From contig NZ_ATVO01000005.1 of NCBI RefSeq assembly GCF_000420765.1, positions 248,001-312,000 on the forward strand: DNA of 64,000 nucleotides. The letters are read 5' to 3'. The notes under the pieces were generated by a model, which searched no databases, was not told where the DNA came from, and worked only from the letters and a program-made list of their open reading frames with translations. How positions within the stretch are numbered: position 1 is the stretch's first letter; each line of letters begins with the position of its first letter. Positions 30,818-40,608 of the stretch are shown here, one piece after another. The stretch is from Sandarakinorhabdus limnophila DSM 17366 (GTDB lineage Bacteria; Pseudomonadota; Alphaproteobacteria; Sphingomonadales; Sphingomonadaceae). A program made the position numbers and the translations under genes.

Positions 30818-31530
30818 GCCCGTTCCAGCAGACTGCCCCGGATCCGGCCCCACAGCGCCACCGGCCAGCCCCGATCCGCCGCCAGTGCCGCCAGTTTCGC
30901 CGACGGATTGGCACACAATACGCTGCCGCCCGTTTCCAGCGCCAGTTCGAAACAGGGCGCATCGCTGTGATGATCACTGGTGAAATGCACGACCGCGCCG
31001 GCCAGGCCTTCATGTGCCAGCCACTGCTCAAGTGCTGCCCGCTTGGCCGAGCCATAGCAATTGGCGCCGTCCAGCGCGGGCGTGACATCGCCGCCATCAC
31101 GTTGCGCTTCGGTGGCCACCACATCGGCCACGCCAAAGCGCGCCGCAATGGCGCGCACGTAGAAGGCATGGCTGGCCGACGCGATCACCACCCGCCGTCC
31201 GGCCACGGCATCGGCTGCGATCGCAGCCCGCGCCGGGGCCAGCGCATGATCAGCAACAAAGCCCAGCGCAAAGGCGTCAGCCACGGCCAGCAGCCGGCCT
31301 TCCGCCACGCGGGGGCCGATCAGCCAGCGGTGTGACCAGCTCTTGATCTGCCCGCGCGACAGCAGGCCCAGCCCATAGGCAACGCCGCCCAGCACCACCA
31401 TCGGCAACAGCAGCACCCGCCACGGCGCCTCGCGCGCCAGCCAGAAACGGATGAAGGGCGCCCAACTGCCGGTATCGGTCAGCGTGCGGTCCAGATCATA
31501 AACCGCGATTTCGGTGGGTATGGAGGTCAT
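30814..31530 (-). CDS. HAD-superfamily IB phosphatase
   Basis: 238 residues. The catalytic motif I is AVYDLDRTLTDTGSW (nucleophile and acid Asp), motif II VIASASHAFY, a Lys in GSAKRAALEQWL and motif III VVHFTSDHHSDAP. The helical cap with WLIGPRVAEGRLLAVADAF places it in the PSP-like IB group that includes phosphoserine phosphatase-like enzymes; the substrate is not evident. A hydrophobic stretch near residues 38-57 could be a membrane-contacting helix. The ATG at 31530 has SD AAGGGGA. It is divergent from the Mla operon. Confidence 0.88.
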   Translation of the reverse strand: MTSIPTEIAVYDLDRTLTDTGSWAPFIRFWLAREAPWRVLLLPMVVLGGVAYGLGLLSRGQIKSWSHRWLIGPRVAEGRLLAVADAFALGFVADHALAPARAAIAADAVAGRRVVIASASHAFYVRAIAARFGVADVVATEAQRDGGDVTPALDGANCYGSAKRAALEQWLAHEGLAGAVVHFTSDHHSDAPCFELALETGGSVLCANPSAKLAALAADRGWPVALWGRIRGSLLERA

Positions 31531-31574
31531 TGTTCCCCTTGGCTTTTGCTCCCGCATAGCCCAGTTTGCTCGCT

Positions 31575-32702
31575 ATGGGCAGCAGCATCAGCTGGCAGGA
31601 GACAGGCGACGGCGGCGCCCGCGTGGTGCTGTCGGGCCGGCTGACCATCGATGATGTTGCCACGCTGGCCGACGCGCTAGCCACGGTTGCGCCGCGCGCG
31701 CCGGGGCTTTCTGTCGATCTTTCGGCCGCAACCGCGATCGATACCGCGGGTGCCTGGGCCATCAACAGCCTGATCAACCGTTGGAACGACGCGGGCCACA
31801 CGGCCGAGGTGCAAGGCGCTGCTCCGGATATCGTTCGGCTGATCCGCGCCCTCACCGTACCGCCGCCGCCCGTGAAGCGCCGGGCCGATAGGGGCAATCC
31901 GGTGTTTGCCAGGCTGGAGCAGATCGGCCGGGCCGTGGTGCACCAGGCCGACAATGCCGGCGGGTTCCTCGCCTTTCTGGGACAGACTTTGGTGGTGCTG
32001 GCCTTGACGCTGATCGGCCGCCGCCGCTTGCGCTGGCATGCCGTGGCGCATCAGGGCGAAGCCATTGGCGTCAACGCGCTGGGCATTATCGGGCTGCTGC
32101 TGTTTCTGGTCGGCCTAGTGGTGGCACAACAGGGCGCCGTGCAATTGCGCCAGTTCGGGGCCGAGGTGTTCACCGTCAACCTGATCGGCCGCGCCACCAC
32201 GCGCGAACTGGGTATCCTGCTCACCGCGATCATGGTGGCGGGCCGGTCGGGATCAGCGTTTGCGGCCCAGATCGGTTCGATGAAGCTCAACCAGGAAATC
32301 GATGCGCTGCGCACCATCGGCCTCGATCCGATCGAGGTGCTGGTGGTACCGCGCGTGATCGCCTGTTCGCTGATGCTGCTCGGCCTCGCCTTCTATGGCG
32401 GGATGTGTGCGCTGATCGCCGGCGGCCTGTTTGCGTGGAGCGAGTTGGCGATGCCACCGGCCGCCTACATCACCCGCCTGCAGGAAGTGATCCTGGTTTC
32501 CGATTTTGCCATCGGCATGATCAAGGCGCCGGTGTTCGGTTTCATCATCGCCATCATGGGCTGTTTCCACGGCTTTCAGGTGACCGGTAACGCCGAATCG
32601 GTCGGCAGCCGCACCACCCAGGCCGTGGTGGAAGCCATTTTCGTCGTCATCGTGTTCGATGCTTTTTTCGCCTTTTTCTTCAGCGCGATGGGCTACAATT
32701 GA
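31575..32702 (+). CDS. mlaE: MlaE-type lipid ABC transporter permease with N-terminal STAS domain
   Basis: Permease of a phospholipid trafficking ABC system that maintains outer-membrane asymmetry. 375 residues. The first 100 form a STAS-like domain (VVLSGRLTIDDVATLADAL, VDLSAATAIDTAGAWAI) fused to the MlaE permease with about five membrane helices and the signature QIGSMKLNQEIDALRTIGLDPIEVLVVPRV (in parts). The fusion lets one chain replace MlaE plus MlaB. The ATG at 31575 was chosen; an upstream TTG (31566) adds three residues. It overlaps the next gene (TGATG). Confidence 0.92.
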   Translation: MGSSISWQETGDGGARVVLSGRLTIDDVATLADALATVAPRAPGLSVDLSAATAIDTAGAWAINSLINRWNDAGHTAEVQGAAPDIVRLIRALTVPPPPVKRRADRGNPVFARLEQIGRAVVHQADNAGGFLAFLGQTLVVLALTLIGRRRLRWHAVAHQGEAIGVNALGIIGLLLFLVGLVVAQQGAVQLRQFGAEVFTVNLIGRATTRELGILLTAIMVAGRSGSAFAAQIGSMKLNQEIDALRTIGLDPIEVLVVPRVIACSLMLLGLAFYGGMCALIAGGLFAWSELAMPPAAYITRLQEVILVSDFAIGMIKAPVFGFIIAIMGCFHGFQVTGNAESVGSRTTQAVVEAIFVVIVFDAFFAFFFSAMGYN

Positions 32703-33499
32703 TGGCTGCGCTCTCTGCGACCTTGCCTGATGATGCCGATGTGGCGGTGCGGGTGCGCGGGTTGGTCACCGGCTTTGGTGATCATGTCCTGCACGATCAT
32801 CTCGATCTCGACGTGGCGCGCGGCGAAATCCTTGGCCTTGTTGGCGGTTCGGGCAGCGGCAAATCGGTGCTGATGCGCACCATCATCGGGCTGAATCCGG
32901 CGCGGGCGGGCAGCGTTTCCATCTTCGGCCAGGATGCGCTCGCCGCCGATCCGGAAGCGCAGCGGGCCTTGCGCCGGCAATGGGGCGTGCTGTTCCAGGA
33001 AGGTGCGCTGTTTTCCGGCCTTACGGTGGCCGAGAATATCGAAGTGCCGATGCGCGAGTTCCTGGCACTGCCCGATGCGGTGATGGACGGTCTGGCGGCC
33101 GCCCGCCTGCGCCAGGTCGGCCTGCCGGCGGAGAGCTGCACCAAGTTCCCGTCGGAACTGTCGGGCGGCATGAAGAAACGCGCCGGGCTTGCCCGCGCAT
33201 TAGCGCTCGATCCGCCGCTTTTGTTTCTGGATGAACCAACCGCGGGGCTCGATCCGATTTCGGCGGCGGCTTTTGACAATCTCATCAAGCTGCTGAAAGA
33301 CACGTTGGGGCTCACATTGTTCCTGATCACCCACGATCTTGATACGTTGATCGCGATCTGTGACCGGGTGGCAGTATTGGGCGACGGCAAGGTGCTGGCC
33401 TGTGGCACGGTTGATCAACTGCGCGCGTTTGATCATCCGTGGGTGCAGGAATATTTCGGCGGACCGCGCGGGCGAGCCGCAACCGGGGATTCAACCTGA
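32702..33499 (+). CDS. mlaF: MlaF-type ABC transporter ATPase
   Basis: 265 residues. It powers the Mla lipid transporter. Walker A is GGSGSGKSVLM, the Q-loop LFQEGALFSGLTV is of the characteristic Mla/Mkl type, the signature is ELSGGMKKRAGLARAL (SGGMxKR is typical of MlaF), Walker B is PLLFLDEPTAGLDP and the switch is LITHDLDT. Start ATG and stop overlap with the genes on either side by one base (TGATG), so the operon is tightly coupled. Confidence 0.95.
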   Translation: MAALSATLPDDADVAVRVRGLVTGFGDHVLHDHLDLDVARGEILGLVGGSGSGKSVLMRTIIGLNPARAGSVSIFGQDALAADPEAQRALRRQWGVLFQEGALFSGLTVAENIEVPMREFLALPDAVMDGLAAARLRQVGLPAESCTKFPSELSGGMKKRAGLARALALDPPLLFLDEPTAGLDPISAAAFDNLIKLLKDTLGLTLFLITHDLDTLIAICDRVAVLGDGKVLACGTVDQLRAFDHPWVQEYFGGPRGRAATGDST

Positions 33500-34458
33500 T
33501 GGAGAACCGCAGCAACTATGTGATCGTGGGCAGCATTGCGCTGGCCATGGTGGTGGGCATCTTCCTGATGGTGCTGTGGCTGGCGCGCTTTTCCGGAAGC
33601 GACAGCAAGGTGTACGACATCTATTTCAAGCAATCGATCACCGGCCTGGCGCTGGGATCGCCGGTGCAGTTCAACGGTGTGACCGTGGGCAAGATCACCC
33701 AGATCCGCCTGCTGCCGCAGCGCCCGGAATTTGTGCGGGTGCGCATCAACATCGATGGCGAAGTGCCGGTGCTGGAAGGCACCACGGCCGGGGTGGAAGG
33801 CGTGGGCTTCACCGGCGTGTCGCAGATTCAGCTGGATGGTGCAGTTCAGGGCGCCAAGCCGATCACCGAGCCCGGCCCCGACGGTGCCCCGGTCATCCCG
33901 CCGCGCACCGGCGGCCTGAACGATCTGCTCGCCACCGCGCCGGAAGTGCTGTCGAACGTGTCGCTGCTCACCAAGCGGCTGAACGATGTGTTGAAGGACG
34001 AAAATCGCGAAGCATTGGCCGGCATCTTGAAGAACACTGATGTCGCCACCGCTGCGCTCGCCAAGGGCGCCCCCGATCTGGCTACGGCGCTGGCCGAAGC
34101 GCGCACCACAATGACCGCCGCCACCGCCACCCTGCAGCGCATCGAGGCGCTGGCCGGTTCGGGGCAAGCGCTGATGGATTCAGACCTGCGCCCGCTCGCG
34201 GCAGATTTGCGGCGCACCGTCACCAGCGCCAATGCGACGCTGGCCAAGGTGGATGCCCTGGCCGGCAGCGCCCAGCCGGGGGTGGAGATGCTGGCCAATC
34301 AGACCATTCCGGAAACCACCCAGTTGATCCGCGAGCTGCGCGAGACCACGTCGCGGCTGGGGGCCATCGCCGCGAAACTGGATGAAGACCCGGCCGGTGC
34401 CCTGATCGGCGGCCGCCGCCTGCCCGAATATCAACCGCCCAAGGGAGACGCGAAATGA
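33499..34458 (+). CDS. mlaD: MlaD/MCE-domain lipid transport protein
   Basis: 319 residues, anchored by one N-terminal membrane helix (VIVGSIALAMVVGIFLMVLW). The periplasmic MCE domain (residues 37-125) shows GLALGSPVQFNGVTVGKI and VEGVGFTGVSQIQL, followed by a long helical C-terminal region rich in Ala/Thr/Leu with regular LATALAEARTTM-type repeats. The long helical tail is usual for single-MCE proteins of Gram-negatives outside Enterobacteria and may form a tube through the periplasm. It is coupled to both neighbours. Confidence 0.93.
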   Translation: MENRSNYVIVGSIALAMVVGIFLMVLWLARFSGSDSKVYDIYFKQSITGLALGSPVQFNGVTVGKITQIRLLPQRPEFVRVRINIDGEVPVLEGTTAGVEGVGFTGVSQIQLDGAVQGAKPITEPGPDGAPVIPPRTGGLNDLLATAPEVLSNVSLLTKRLNDVLKDENREALAGILKNTDVATAALAKGAPDLATALAEARTTMTAATATLQRIEALAGSGQALMDSDLRPLAADLRRTVTSANATLAKVDALAGSAQPGVEMLANQTIPETTQLIRELRETTSRLGAIAAKLDEDPAGALIGGRRLPEYQPPKGDAK

Positions 34459-35054
34459 TGCAGCAATTTGCGCCGATCATCGCGGCCCTGACGCTGGCCG
34501 GCTGCGGCCCGCTGGTGCAGCTGGGCGGCAACGCGCCCGCCCCTGATGCACTGCTGGTGCTGCGCGCCGATGCGCCGCCGCCGCAGTGGGCTGGACCGAC
34601 CGCCGTGGGGGACACGCTGGCGGTTGCCATCCCCGATGTGCCGGCCGAACTGCAAACGCTGCGCCTGCCGGTGCAGCTGACTTCGGCCACCGTGCAATAT
34701 CTGGCCGGCGCCAGTTGGGCAGAGCAACCCAATCGCCAGTTCCAACGCTTGCTCGCCGATACGCTGGCCGGCGCTGGTGTGGCGGTGCTGGACACACGGC
34801 AAGGCGGTGTCGCCCCGGCGCGGGCGCTCACCGGCCATTTGCGCGAATTCGGCCTGGATGTGCGCGGCGCCCCGGTGGTGCGCGTGCGTTATGACGCGCA
34901 ACTGGCCGGGCCACGTGGGGCCGGCACCGTGGCGCTGCGCAGCTTTGTGGCCGAGGAAAAAGTGACGAGCCAGCAACCTGCGGTGGTCGCCGCGGCCCTC
35001 AACCGCGCCGCCAACCGGCTGGCCGGCGAAGTGGCGGCATGGGTGAAGGGCTAA
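34455..35054 (+). CDS. ABC-type transport auxiliary lipoprotein (PqiC/YmbA-like)
   Basis: 199 residues. A lipobox (LTLAGC) puts Cys17 at the acylated N-terminus. The body has VAIPDVPAELQTLRLPVQL and ASWAEQPNRQFQRLLADTLA, typical of the ABC-type transport auxiliary lipoprotein family that works with MCE proteins at the outer membrane. Its ATG overlaps the mlaD stop. As the last gene of mlaEFD-lipoprotein it probably replaces MlaC/MlaA-like partners, which are not seen here. Confidence 0.88.
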   Translation: MMQQFAPIIAALTLAGCGPLVQLGGNAPAPDALLVLRADAPPPQWAGPTAVGDTLAVAIPDVPAELQTLRLPVQLTSATVQYLAGASWAEQPNRQFQRLLADTLAGAGVAVLDTRQGGVAPARALTGHLREFGLDVRGAPVVRVRYDAQLAGPRGAGTVALRSFVAEEKVTSQQPAVVAAALNRAANRLAGEVAAWVKG

Positions 35055-35130
35055 GCCCAACCAAATTCACCGGTTGCTCAACGGTTGCACCGGCCTAGAA
35101 CAGCACAAAACCACCTTGGGAGTTTCCGCC

Positions 35131-36069
35131 ATGCCCGCCAAAACGCCGTATGTTCGCCCCGATGTTGCCAACCTGCTCGCCATGATGGCTGCCAATCCGG
35201 GCCCTTCGTTCACCGACATGAGCCCCGCCGAAGGCCGCGCCATGTATAACGCCATGGGCCAGATGCTGGAATTGCCACGCGGCGAGATCAACAGCACGGA
35301 CTTGACGCTGCCCGGCGGCATCAAGGCCCGGCTCTATACTCCAGCGGCGCTGGAAGACGGCAGTGTGGTGGCCTATTATCATGGCGGCGGCTGGGTGATC
35401 GGCGATCTGGACACGCATGATCCGCTGTGTGCCGAAATTGCCCGCGCCCTGGGCCGCCGCGTGTTGTCGGTGGATTATCGCCTTGCCCCCGAAGCCCGGT
35501 TCCCGGCAGCAGCCGAAGATTGCCTTGCCGCCACCCGCTGGCTGGCCGGCTCGCCCGCCGAAATGGGCAGTGCCGTCACCGGCATCATCCCGGCGGGCGA
35601 CAGCGCCGGCGGGCACATGGCGGCGCTCGTCACCCGCGAACTGCATGGCCAGTTGCCAGTGCCGTTCGTGGCCCAATGGCTGATTTATCCCGTGACCGAC
35701 ATGACGGCCACCGAAGGTTCGATGGTGGAACTGGGCGAAGGCTATGTGCTGACCAAGGGCACCATGGACTGGTTCATCGACGCCTATATGGGCAGCGCAA
35801 CCGACAAGTTGCTCCACCCCTGGGCCAGCCCGCTGCTCGCCGAAACGCTGGACGGCCTGCCGCCAGCGATGCTGCTCACGTGCGGGCTCGATCCACTGCG
35901 CGATCAGGGCCGCGCCTATGCTGGCCGGCTGATCGAACATGGCGTGCGCACGATTTTCCGCGAGGCCGCCGGGCAGATCCACGGCTGCTTCACGATGCGG
36001 CAGGGCATCCCCTCCGCGCAGGATGATCTGGCCGGCTGCATCGCGGATCTGAAGCTGCTACTGGCATGA
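35131..36069 (+). CDS. HSL-family alpha/beta hydrolase (lipase/esterase)
   Basis: 312 residues. An oxyanion motif [16 protein letters not shown] and nucleophile motif [13 protein letters not shown] mark the hormone-sensitive-lipase branch. The catalytic Asp is in GLDPLRDQG and the His in GQIHGCFTM. It is a cytoplasmic esterase with short-chain acyl substrates by family precedent. SD GGGAG is about 10 nt before the ATG. Its stop overlaps the rppH start (ATGA), an unusual pairing that gives co-expression but no obvious shared pathway. Confidence 0.92.
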   Translation: MPAKTPYVRPDVANLLAMMAANPGPSFTDMSPAEGRAMYNAMGQMLELPRGEINSTDLTLPGGIKARLYTPAALEDGSVVAYYHGGGWVIGDLDTHDPLCAEIARALGRRVLSVDYRLAPEARFPAAAEDCLAATRWLAGSPAEMGSAVTGIIPAGDSAGGHMAALVTRELHGQLPVPFVAQWLIYPVTDMTATEGSMVELGEGYVLTKGTMDWFIDAYMGSATDKLLHPWASPLLAETLDGLPPAMLLTCGLDPLRDQGRAYAGRLIEHGVRTIFREAAGQIHGCFTMRQGIPSAQDDLAGCIADLKLLLA

Positions 36070-36566
36070 TACCCCCTTCTGCCATTCCGCGCGAACATCC
36101 TTCCGGCCTGCCCTATCGCCCCTGTGTGGGGGTGATGCTGGTCAATCCGGTTGGCCTGGTGTTCACCGGACAGCGCCTCGATCAGATGGTGGAAGCCTGG
36201 CAGATGCCACAAGGCGGGATCGATCCCGGCGAAGACCCGTATGAAACCGCGCTGCGCGAATTGTGGGAGGAAACCGGCGTCGATCCGGCGTTGACGAGCC
36301 TGCTCGGCACGACGCCGGAATGGCATTATTATGATCTGCCCGATGATCTGATCGGCCGCATCTGGAAGGGCAAATACGCTGGCCAACGCCAGAAATGGTA
36401 TGCCCTGCGCTTCCACGGGACGGACGCAGACGTGAACATCGCGACGGAGCATCCCGAATTCCGCCACTGGCGCTGGAGCCCGGTCGACACGCTGGTCGAG
36501 ATGGCGGCGCCGTTCAAGCGCGAGCTCTATGCCGATGTGATCGGAGTGCTTTCGCCCTATCTCTGA
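36066..36566 (+). CDS. rppH: RNA pyrophosphohydrolase
   Basis: Removes pyrophosphate from 5'-triphosphate RNA ends to trigger decay. 166 residues. It has the family start [20 protein letters not shown], the [20 protein letters not shown] and WEETGV Nudix box, [11 protein letters not shown] and the C-terminal half with [11 protein letters not shown] and EFRHWRWSP. All are typical of the RppH/IalA group. The start overlaps the upstream hydrolase stop. Confidence 0.95.
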   Translation: MIPPSAIPREHPSGLPYRPCVGVMLVNPVGLVFTGQRLDQMVEAWQMPQGGIDPGEDPYETALRELWEETGVDPALTSLLGTTPEWHYYDLPDDLIGRIWKGKYAGQRQKWYALRFHGTDADVNIATEHPEFRHWRWSPVDTLVEMAAPFKRELYADVIGVLSPYL

Positions 36567-36641
36567 ACTCGAAATTGGCGAGAAATTGTGCCGGCCCGGC
36601 TGGCGCGTTATGATTGCCATCATTTCGCAAAGGGGGCTGCC

Positions 36642-37049
36642 GTGGCAAATCTGAAAGGTGGATGCTTGTGCGGGGCGGTGCGCTACAGCGTGTCGGCCGA
36701 ACCAGCGATGCAGGCTGTGTGCCATTGCAGGAATTGCCAGCGCCAAGCCGGCAGCGGCTGGTCGATGATCATGGGTGTGCCGGCGGCGGCTCTGGCCATC
36801 ACCGGCGAGGTGAAGAGCTATCAGGACCATGGCGAATCCGGCGGCGACGTGCTGCGCCAGTTCTGCCCCAACTGCGGATCGCCGCTGTTCAGCCAGGTTT
36901 CGGCGGCGCCTGATCTGGTGTTCATCAAGGCCGGTACGTTGGACGATACCAGCCAATTCACGCCGCAGATGCAGCTCTGGACCGACAGCAAACAACATTG
37001 GGTCGATATCGCCGGTGTGCCCGGCTTTCCCCGACTGCCCGGGGGCTAG
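36642..37049 (+). CDS. GFA-family (Gfa/CENP-V) zinc protein
   Basis: 135 residues. The zinc-binding Cys pattern is complete: [18 protein letters not shown] and FCPNCGSP, as in glutathione-dependent formaldehyde-activating-like proteins. Actual substrates of most members are unknown. Start: a GTG with AAAGGGGG 6 nt upstream; an ATG-less upstream extension to 36588 crosses an SD-poor region. The stop interlocks with that of thiSG (CTAG). Confidence 0.87.
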   Translation: MANLKGGCLCGAVRYSVSAEPAMQAVCHCRNCQRQAGSGWSMIMGVPAAALAITGEVKSYQDHGESGGDVLRQFCPNCGSPLFSQVSAAPDLVFIKAGTLDDTSQFTPQMQLWTDSKQHWVDIAGVPGFPRLPGG

Positions 37050-38029
37050 ATCAGCCCCGCCAGCGGGCTCGACGGATCGGCATAGCGGCGCTTGCCCATG
37101 CGGCCTGCGCGGTAGGCGAGGCGGCCAGATTCGACCGCGAGCTTCATGGCGCGGGCCATCAGGATGGGGTCCTTGGCTTCCGCGATGGCGGTGTTCATCA
37201 GCACGCCGTCGCAGCCCAGTTCCATGGCGACCGCTGCATCGGATGCCGTGCCCACCCCGGCATCGACCAGCACCGGCACCTTGGCATTCTCGATGATCAG
37301 CCGCAGGGTCACCGGGTTCTGGATGCCCAGGCCCGATCCGATCAGGCTGCCCAGCGGCATGATGGCGGCGGCGCCCAGTTCTTCCAGTTTCTTCGCCGCG
37401 ATGGGATCATCGGCGCAATAGACCATGACGTCGAAGCCATCCTTCACGAGAATGTCGGTCGCCCGCAGCGTTTCGGCCATGTTGGGATAGAGGGTGCGGG
37501 CTTCGCCGAGCACTTCCAGCTTCACCAAGTTCCATCCACCCGCTTCGCGCGCCAGCCGCAGCGTGCGCACGGCATCATCGCCGGTGAAACAGCCGGCGGT
37601 GTTGGGCAGATAGGTGAAGCGCTTGGGATCAAGGAAATCGGTCAGCATCGGCTGGCTGCGATCGGTCACATTCACGCGCCGCACCGCCACCGTCACGATT
37701 TCCGCGCCGCTGGCTTCAGCGGCGGCAGCGTTCTGGGCATAATCCTTGTACTTGCCGGTGCCAACGATCAGCCGCGAGGTAAAGCGGCGGCCGGCCACTT
37801 CCCACGTGTCGCCATCATCTTGTCCGCCGCCAACGAAATGCACGATCTCCAAGGCGTCCCCTTCGGCCAGTTGCACATCGGCAAAGGTCGAACGCGGCAC
37901 GATGGCCAGGTTTCGCTCCACTGCCACCTTTTCGGCCGGCAGATCGAGGCTCGCCAGCAAATCGGCCACGCTGCTGCCGGCGGCAACACGGCGCGGATCG
38001 CCATTCAGGGTTATGGTCAGCTCGCTCAT
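37046..38029 (-). CDS. thiSG: Fused ThiS-ThiG, thiazole synthase with sulfur carrier
   Basis: Makes the thiazole phosphate of thiamine. The 327-residue protein has two parts. Residues 1-69 are ThiS ([20 protein letters not shown] start, ending IVHFVGGG, the Gly-Gly that carries the sulfur). From about 75 is ThiG ([14 protein letters not shown], Schiff-base Lys in [28 protein letters not shown] and [14 protein letters not shown]). In separate-protein systems the ThiS C-terminus must be free; here it is internal. Start: ATG at 38029; ATGs at 38044 and 38041 overlapping the engB stop are alternatives. Confidence 0.93.
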   Translation of the reverse strand: MSELTITLNGDPRRVAAGSSVADLLASLDLPAEKVAVERNLAIVPRSTFADVQLAEGDALEIVHFVGGGQDDGDTWEVAGRRFTSRLIVGTGKYKDYAQNAAAAEASGAEIVTVAVRRVNVTDRSQPMLTDFLDPKRFTYLPNTAGCFTGDDAVRTLRLAREAGGWNLVKLEVLGEARTLYPNMAETLRATDILVKDGFDVMVYCADDPIAAKKLEELGAAAIMPLGSLIGSGLGIQNPVTLRLIIENAKVPVLVDAGVGTASDAAVAMELGCDGVLMNTAIAEAKDPILMARAMKLAVESGRLAYRAGRMGKRRYADPSSPLAGLI

Positions 38030-38040
38030 TACGGTCGTCA

Positions 38041-38691
38041 TCATTGGCCCGTGGCAGCGGCCAGCACGGCGGCGCGCAATTCGGGGATGCCCTCGCCCTT
38101 TTCGGCAGAGGTGGCGATCACTTCCGGATAGGCGGCGGGGTGGATGCGGGCCGCCGCAGAAACGGCCTCGTGCACTTTGGCCAGCTCGGTCGGCTTGATC
38201 TTGTCGCCCTTGGTCAGCACCACCTGGAAACTCACGGCGGCCTTGTCCAGCATGCTCATGATCTCGCGGTCCACCGGCTTGATGCCGTGACGGCAATCGA
38301 TCAGCACCAGCACCCGGCGCAGCACCGTGCGCCCGCGCAGATAGTCGAACACCAGATGCTTCCACTGCCGCACCACGTCCTTGGGTGCTTCGGCAAAGCC
38401 ATAGCCGGGCATGTCGATGATGCGAAACAGCGTCGGCTCGCCCACTTCGAACACGTTCAGTTCCTGCGTGCGCCCCGGCGTGACCGATGCGCGCGCCAGG
38501 CCATTGCGGCCGGTGATGGCATTCAACAGCGATGATTTGCCCACGTTCGACCGGCCGGCCACTGCGATTTCCGGCACATCCGGCGCCGGCAGGAACCGCA
38601 GTTCCGGCGCCGACAGCAGGAAGCTGACCGGCCCAGCAAAACGCTTGCGCGCGGCCTCAATCAGATCGGCATTTGCCTGTTCCTCGGTCAC
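38041..38691 (-). CDS. engB: Ribosome-biogenesis GTPase EngB/YsxC/YihA
   Basis: 216 residues. GTPase motifs are G1 [16 protein letters not shown]2 near [10 protein letters not shown]3 DMPGYGFA, G4 LTKGDKIK and G5 TSAEKGEG, typical of the EngB family needed for 50S assembly. The start is a GTG at 38691 overlapping the yidC stop (GTGA); extensions further upstream lie inside yidC's repetitive tail and are spurious. It is part of the rpmH-rnpA-yidD-yidC-engB cluster. Confidence 0.94.
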   Translation of the reverse strand: MTEEQANADLIEAARKRFAGPVSFLLSAPELRFLPAPDVPEIAVAGRSNVGKSSLLNAITGRNGLARASVTPGRTQELNVFEVGEPTLFRIIDMPGYGFAEAPKDVVRQWKHLVFDYLRGRTVLRRVLVLIDCRHGIKPVDREIMSMLDKAAVSFQVVLTKGDKIKPTELAKVHEAVSAAARIHPAAYPEVIATSAEKGEGIPELRAAVLAAATGQ

Positions 38692-40550
38692 TTGCGGCGG
38701 CGTCCTGCAGTCGGCTTTGGCGCACCCGGCTTCGGGCCAGCAGGCTTCGGGCCAGCAGGCTTCGGCGCTGCCTTGGGCGGATTGGGCTTCACATCGATCA
38801 CGGCGGCCGATGGCGGGGTCGCTGGCGCCGGATATTTGCGGTTCATGTACAGCTGCTGCCCGATCGAAACCAGGTTGTTGATCGTCCAGTACAGCTGCAG
38901 GCCGGCCGCGAACGGCGCCATGAAGAACATGAACAGCCATGGCATCAGCGCAAACACTTGCTGCTGCACAGGATCCATCTGCGCCGGGGAAAGCTTCTGC
39001 TGCAGCCACATGGTGACACCCAGCAGGATCGGCAGCACGCCCAACGCGATCATCGCCGGCGGCTGCCAGGCAATCAGGCCGAACAGGTTCAAGGGCGTCA
39101 GCGGATCAGGCGCGGACAGATCGGTGAGCCACAGCACGAACGGCTGGTGACGCATTTCAATGGAGATCAGCAGCGTCTTGTAGAGCGCGTAAAAGATCGG
39201 AATCTGCAGCAGGATCGGCAGGCACCCGGCCAGCGGATTGACCTTCTCGGTCTTGTAGATGGCCATGATTTCCTGCTGCGCGCGCAGCTTGTCGTCGCCG
39301 TACTTCTCCTGGATCGCCTTCATGCGCGGGCCGATCAGGCGCATCTTGGCCATCGATTCATATTGCTTGTTGGCAATCGGGAACATGATGGCGCGCACGA
39401 TCAGCGTCAGCCCGATGATGGCGACACCGAAATTGCCGGTGAACTTGAACAGGAAATCGAGCAGGTAGAAAATCGGCTTGGCGATGATCTCGAACCAGCC
39501 CCAGCTCACCGATTTGTCGAGGCGCGGAATACCGGCTTCGGTGTAGCGGTCGATCAGGTCGACTTCCTTGGCACCGGCAAACAATTTGGCGGTGCTGGCA
39601 TTGCGACCACCCGCCGGCACGGTGACCGCCCCGGCCAGCCAATCGGCCTGATATTGGCCGGCAGCCTGCGTGAACGTGGCCGCAATGCTGGACTTCTGAT
39701 CCGGCACACTGGCGGCCAACCAGTATTTTTCTGTCAGGCCCACCCAGCCGTTCTTGAAATTATACTCCTGCGGGCCGTCATCGATCAGCTTCTTGTAAGT
39801 CAAGTCGGTACAATTGAAAGCAAGGAAAAAGCAGGTGTCCTTCAGCGTGCCATCCAGCATGGCAATCGGCCCGACATGAACATTGGCTTCCGCCGCCGCC
39901 GGTTCACCGCGCCGCGACACGAGGCCGAACGGCTGCAACGCCACCGGCACCGCGCCGGGATTGGCGATGCTCTGTTCGACGGTGAACATGAAATCGGCGT
40001 CAACGCTGATCTTCTGCTGGAAGATGAGGCCCTGCGGCGAGGTCCAGCGCAGCGACACCGGCGTGGCGGGTGTCAGCGTGGTGCGATCTGACGTCCACAC
40101 GGCCGTGGCCGGCGGTGCGACCGTGCCCACCCAACCGAATTGGGCGAATTGCGCGTCGGCGGTGCGGCTTGGCGAGAAAAGGCGGACGGGCGGCGACGTC
40201 TTGTCCTTGGTCTGGCGATAATTGGGCAACACCAGATCATCGAAGCGCGCGCCGATGAGGTTGATCGAGCCCTTCAGGCGCGGCGTATCGATGGCAACGC
40301 GCGGGCTTGCGGCCAGCGCGGCATCACGGCCAAGGATGACGCCCGGCCCGGCAATGGCCGGGGCGGCACCCGGCAGGGCGGCCACAGCCGGATCGCCAGC
40401 CGGCGCTGCCGTACTGACAACCGGGGTGGGCGCTTCGGTGGGGAAGAAGCGATCGGCAACAACAGTCCAGCCGAGCAGCACCATGGTGGAAAGCACCACG
40501 GCGAGCACGATGTTCTTCACGTCGGGCGATTGATTGTCCTGAGGAGGCAA
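38688..40550 (-). CDS. yidC: Membrane protein insertase YidC
   Basis: Inserts and folds inner-membrane proteins. 620 residues, Gram-negative type. First helix (NIVLAVVLSTMVLLGWTVV), large periplasmic P1 domain (about residues 50-340) and the five-helix core beginning near GWFEIIAKPIFYLLDFLFK, with KMRLIGPRMKAIQEKYGDD and PLAGCLPILLQIPIFYALYK. The tail is basic and Pro/Lys-rich with PKPAG repeats ending GRRRK, suited to ribosome contact. The start is a TTG at 40550; a GTG ten codons later is possible but would cut the DNQ head. Confidence 0.95.
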   Translation of the reverse strand: MPPQDNQSPDVKNIVLAVVLSTMVLLGWTVVADRFFPTEAPTPVVSTAAPAGDPAVAALPGAAPAIAGPGVILGRDAALAASPRVAIDTPRLKGSINLIGARFDDLVLPNYRQTKDKTSPPVRLFSPSRTADAQFAQFGWVGTVAPPATAVWTSDRTTLTPATPVSLRWTSPQGLIFQQKISVDADFMFTVEQSIANPGAVPVALQPFGLVSRRGEPAAAEANVHVGPIAMLDGTLKDTCFFLAFNCTDLTYKKLIDDGPQEYNFKNGWVGLTEKYWLAASVPDQKSSIAATFTQAAGQYQADWLAGAVTVPAGGRNASTAKLFAGAKEVDLIDRYTEAGIPRLDKSVSWGWFEIIAKPIFYLLDFLFKFTGNFGVAIIGLTLIVRAIMFPIANKQYESMAKMRLIGPRMKAIQEKYGDDKLRAQQEIMAIYKTEKVNPLAGCLPILLQIPIFYALYKTLLISIEMRHQPFVLWLTDLSAPDPLTPLNLFGLIAWQPPAMIALGVLPILLGVTMWLQQKLSPAQMDPVQQQVFALMPWLFMFFMAPFAAGLQLYWTINNLVSIGQQLYMNRKYPAPATPPSAAVIDVKPNPPKAAPKPAGPKPAGPKPGAPKPTAGRRRK

Positions 40551-40608
40551 GATTGTCTCTCTGGCTGGAAGGGCAGGATTCGGATGGGATCGCGGCTGCT
40601 ATAGCCGC

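Noticed and set aside
37046-38365. A thiamine riboswitch upstream of thiSG
   Set aside because: The gene starts inside the end of engB within a compact run; no room or THI-box pattern is visible.
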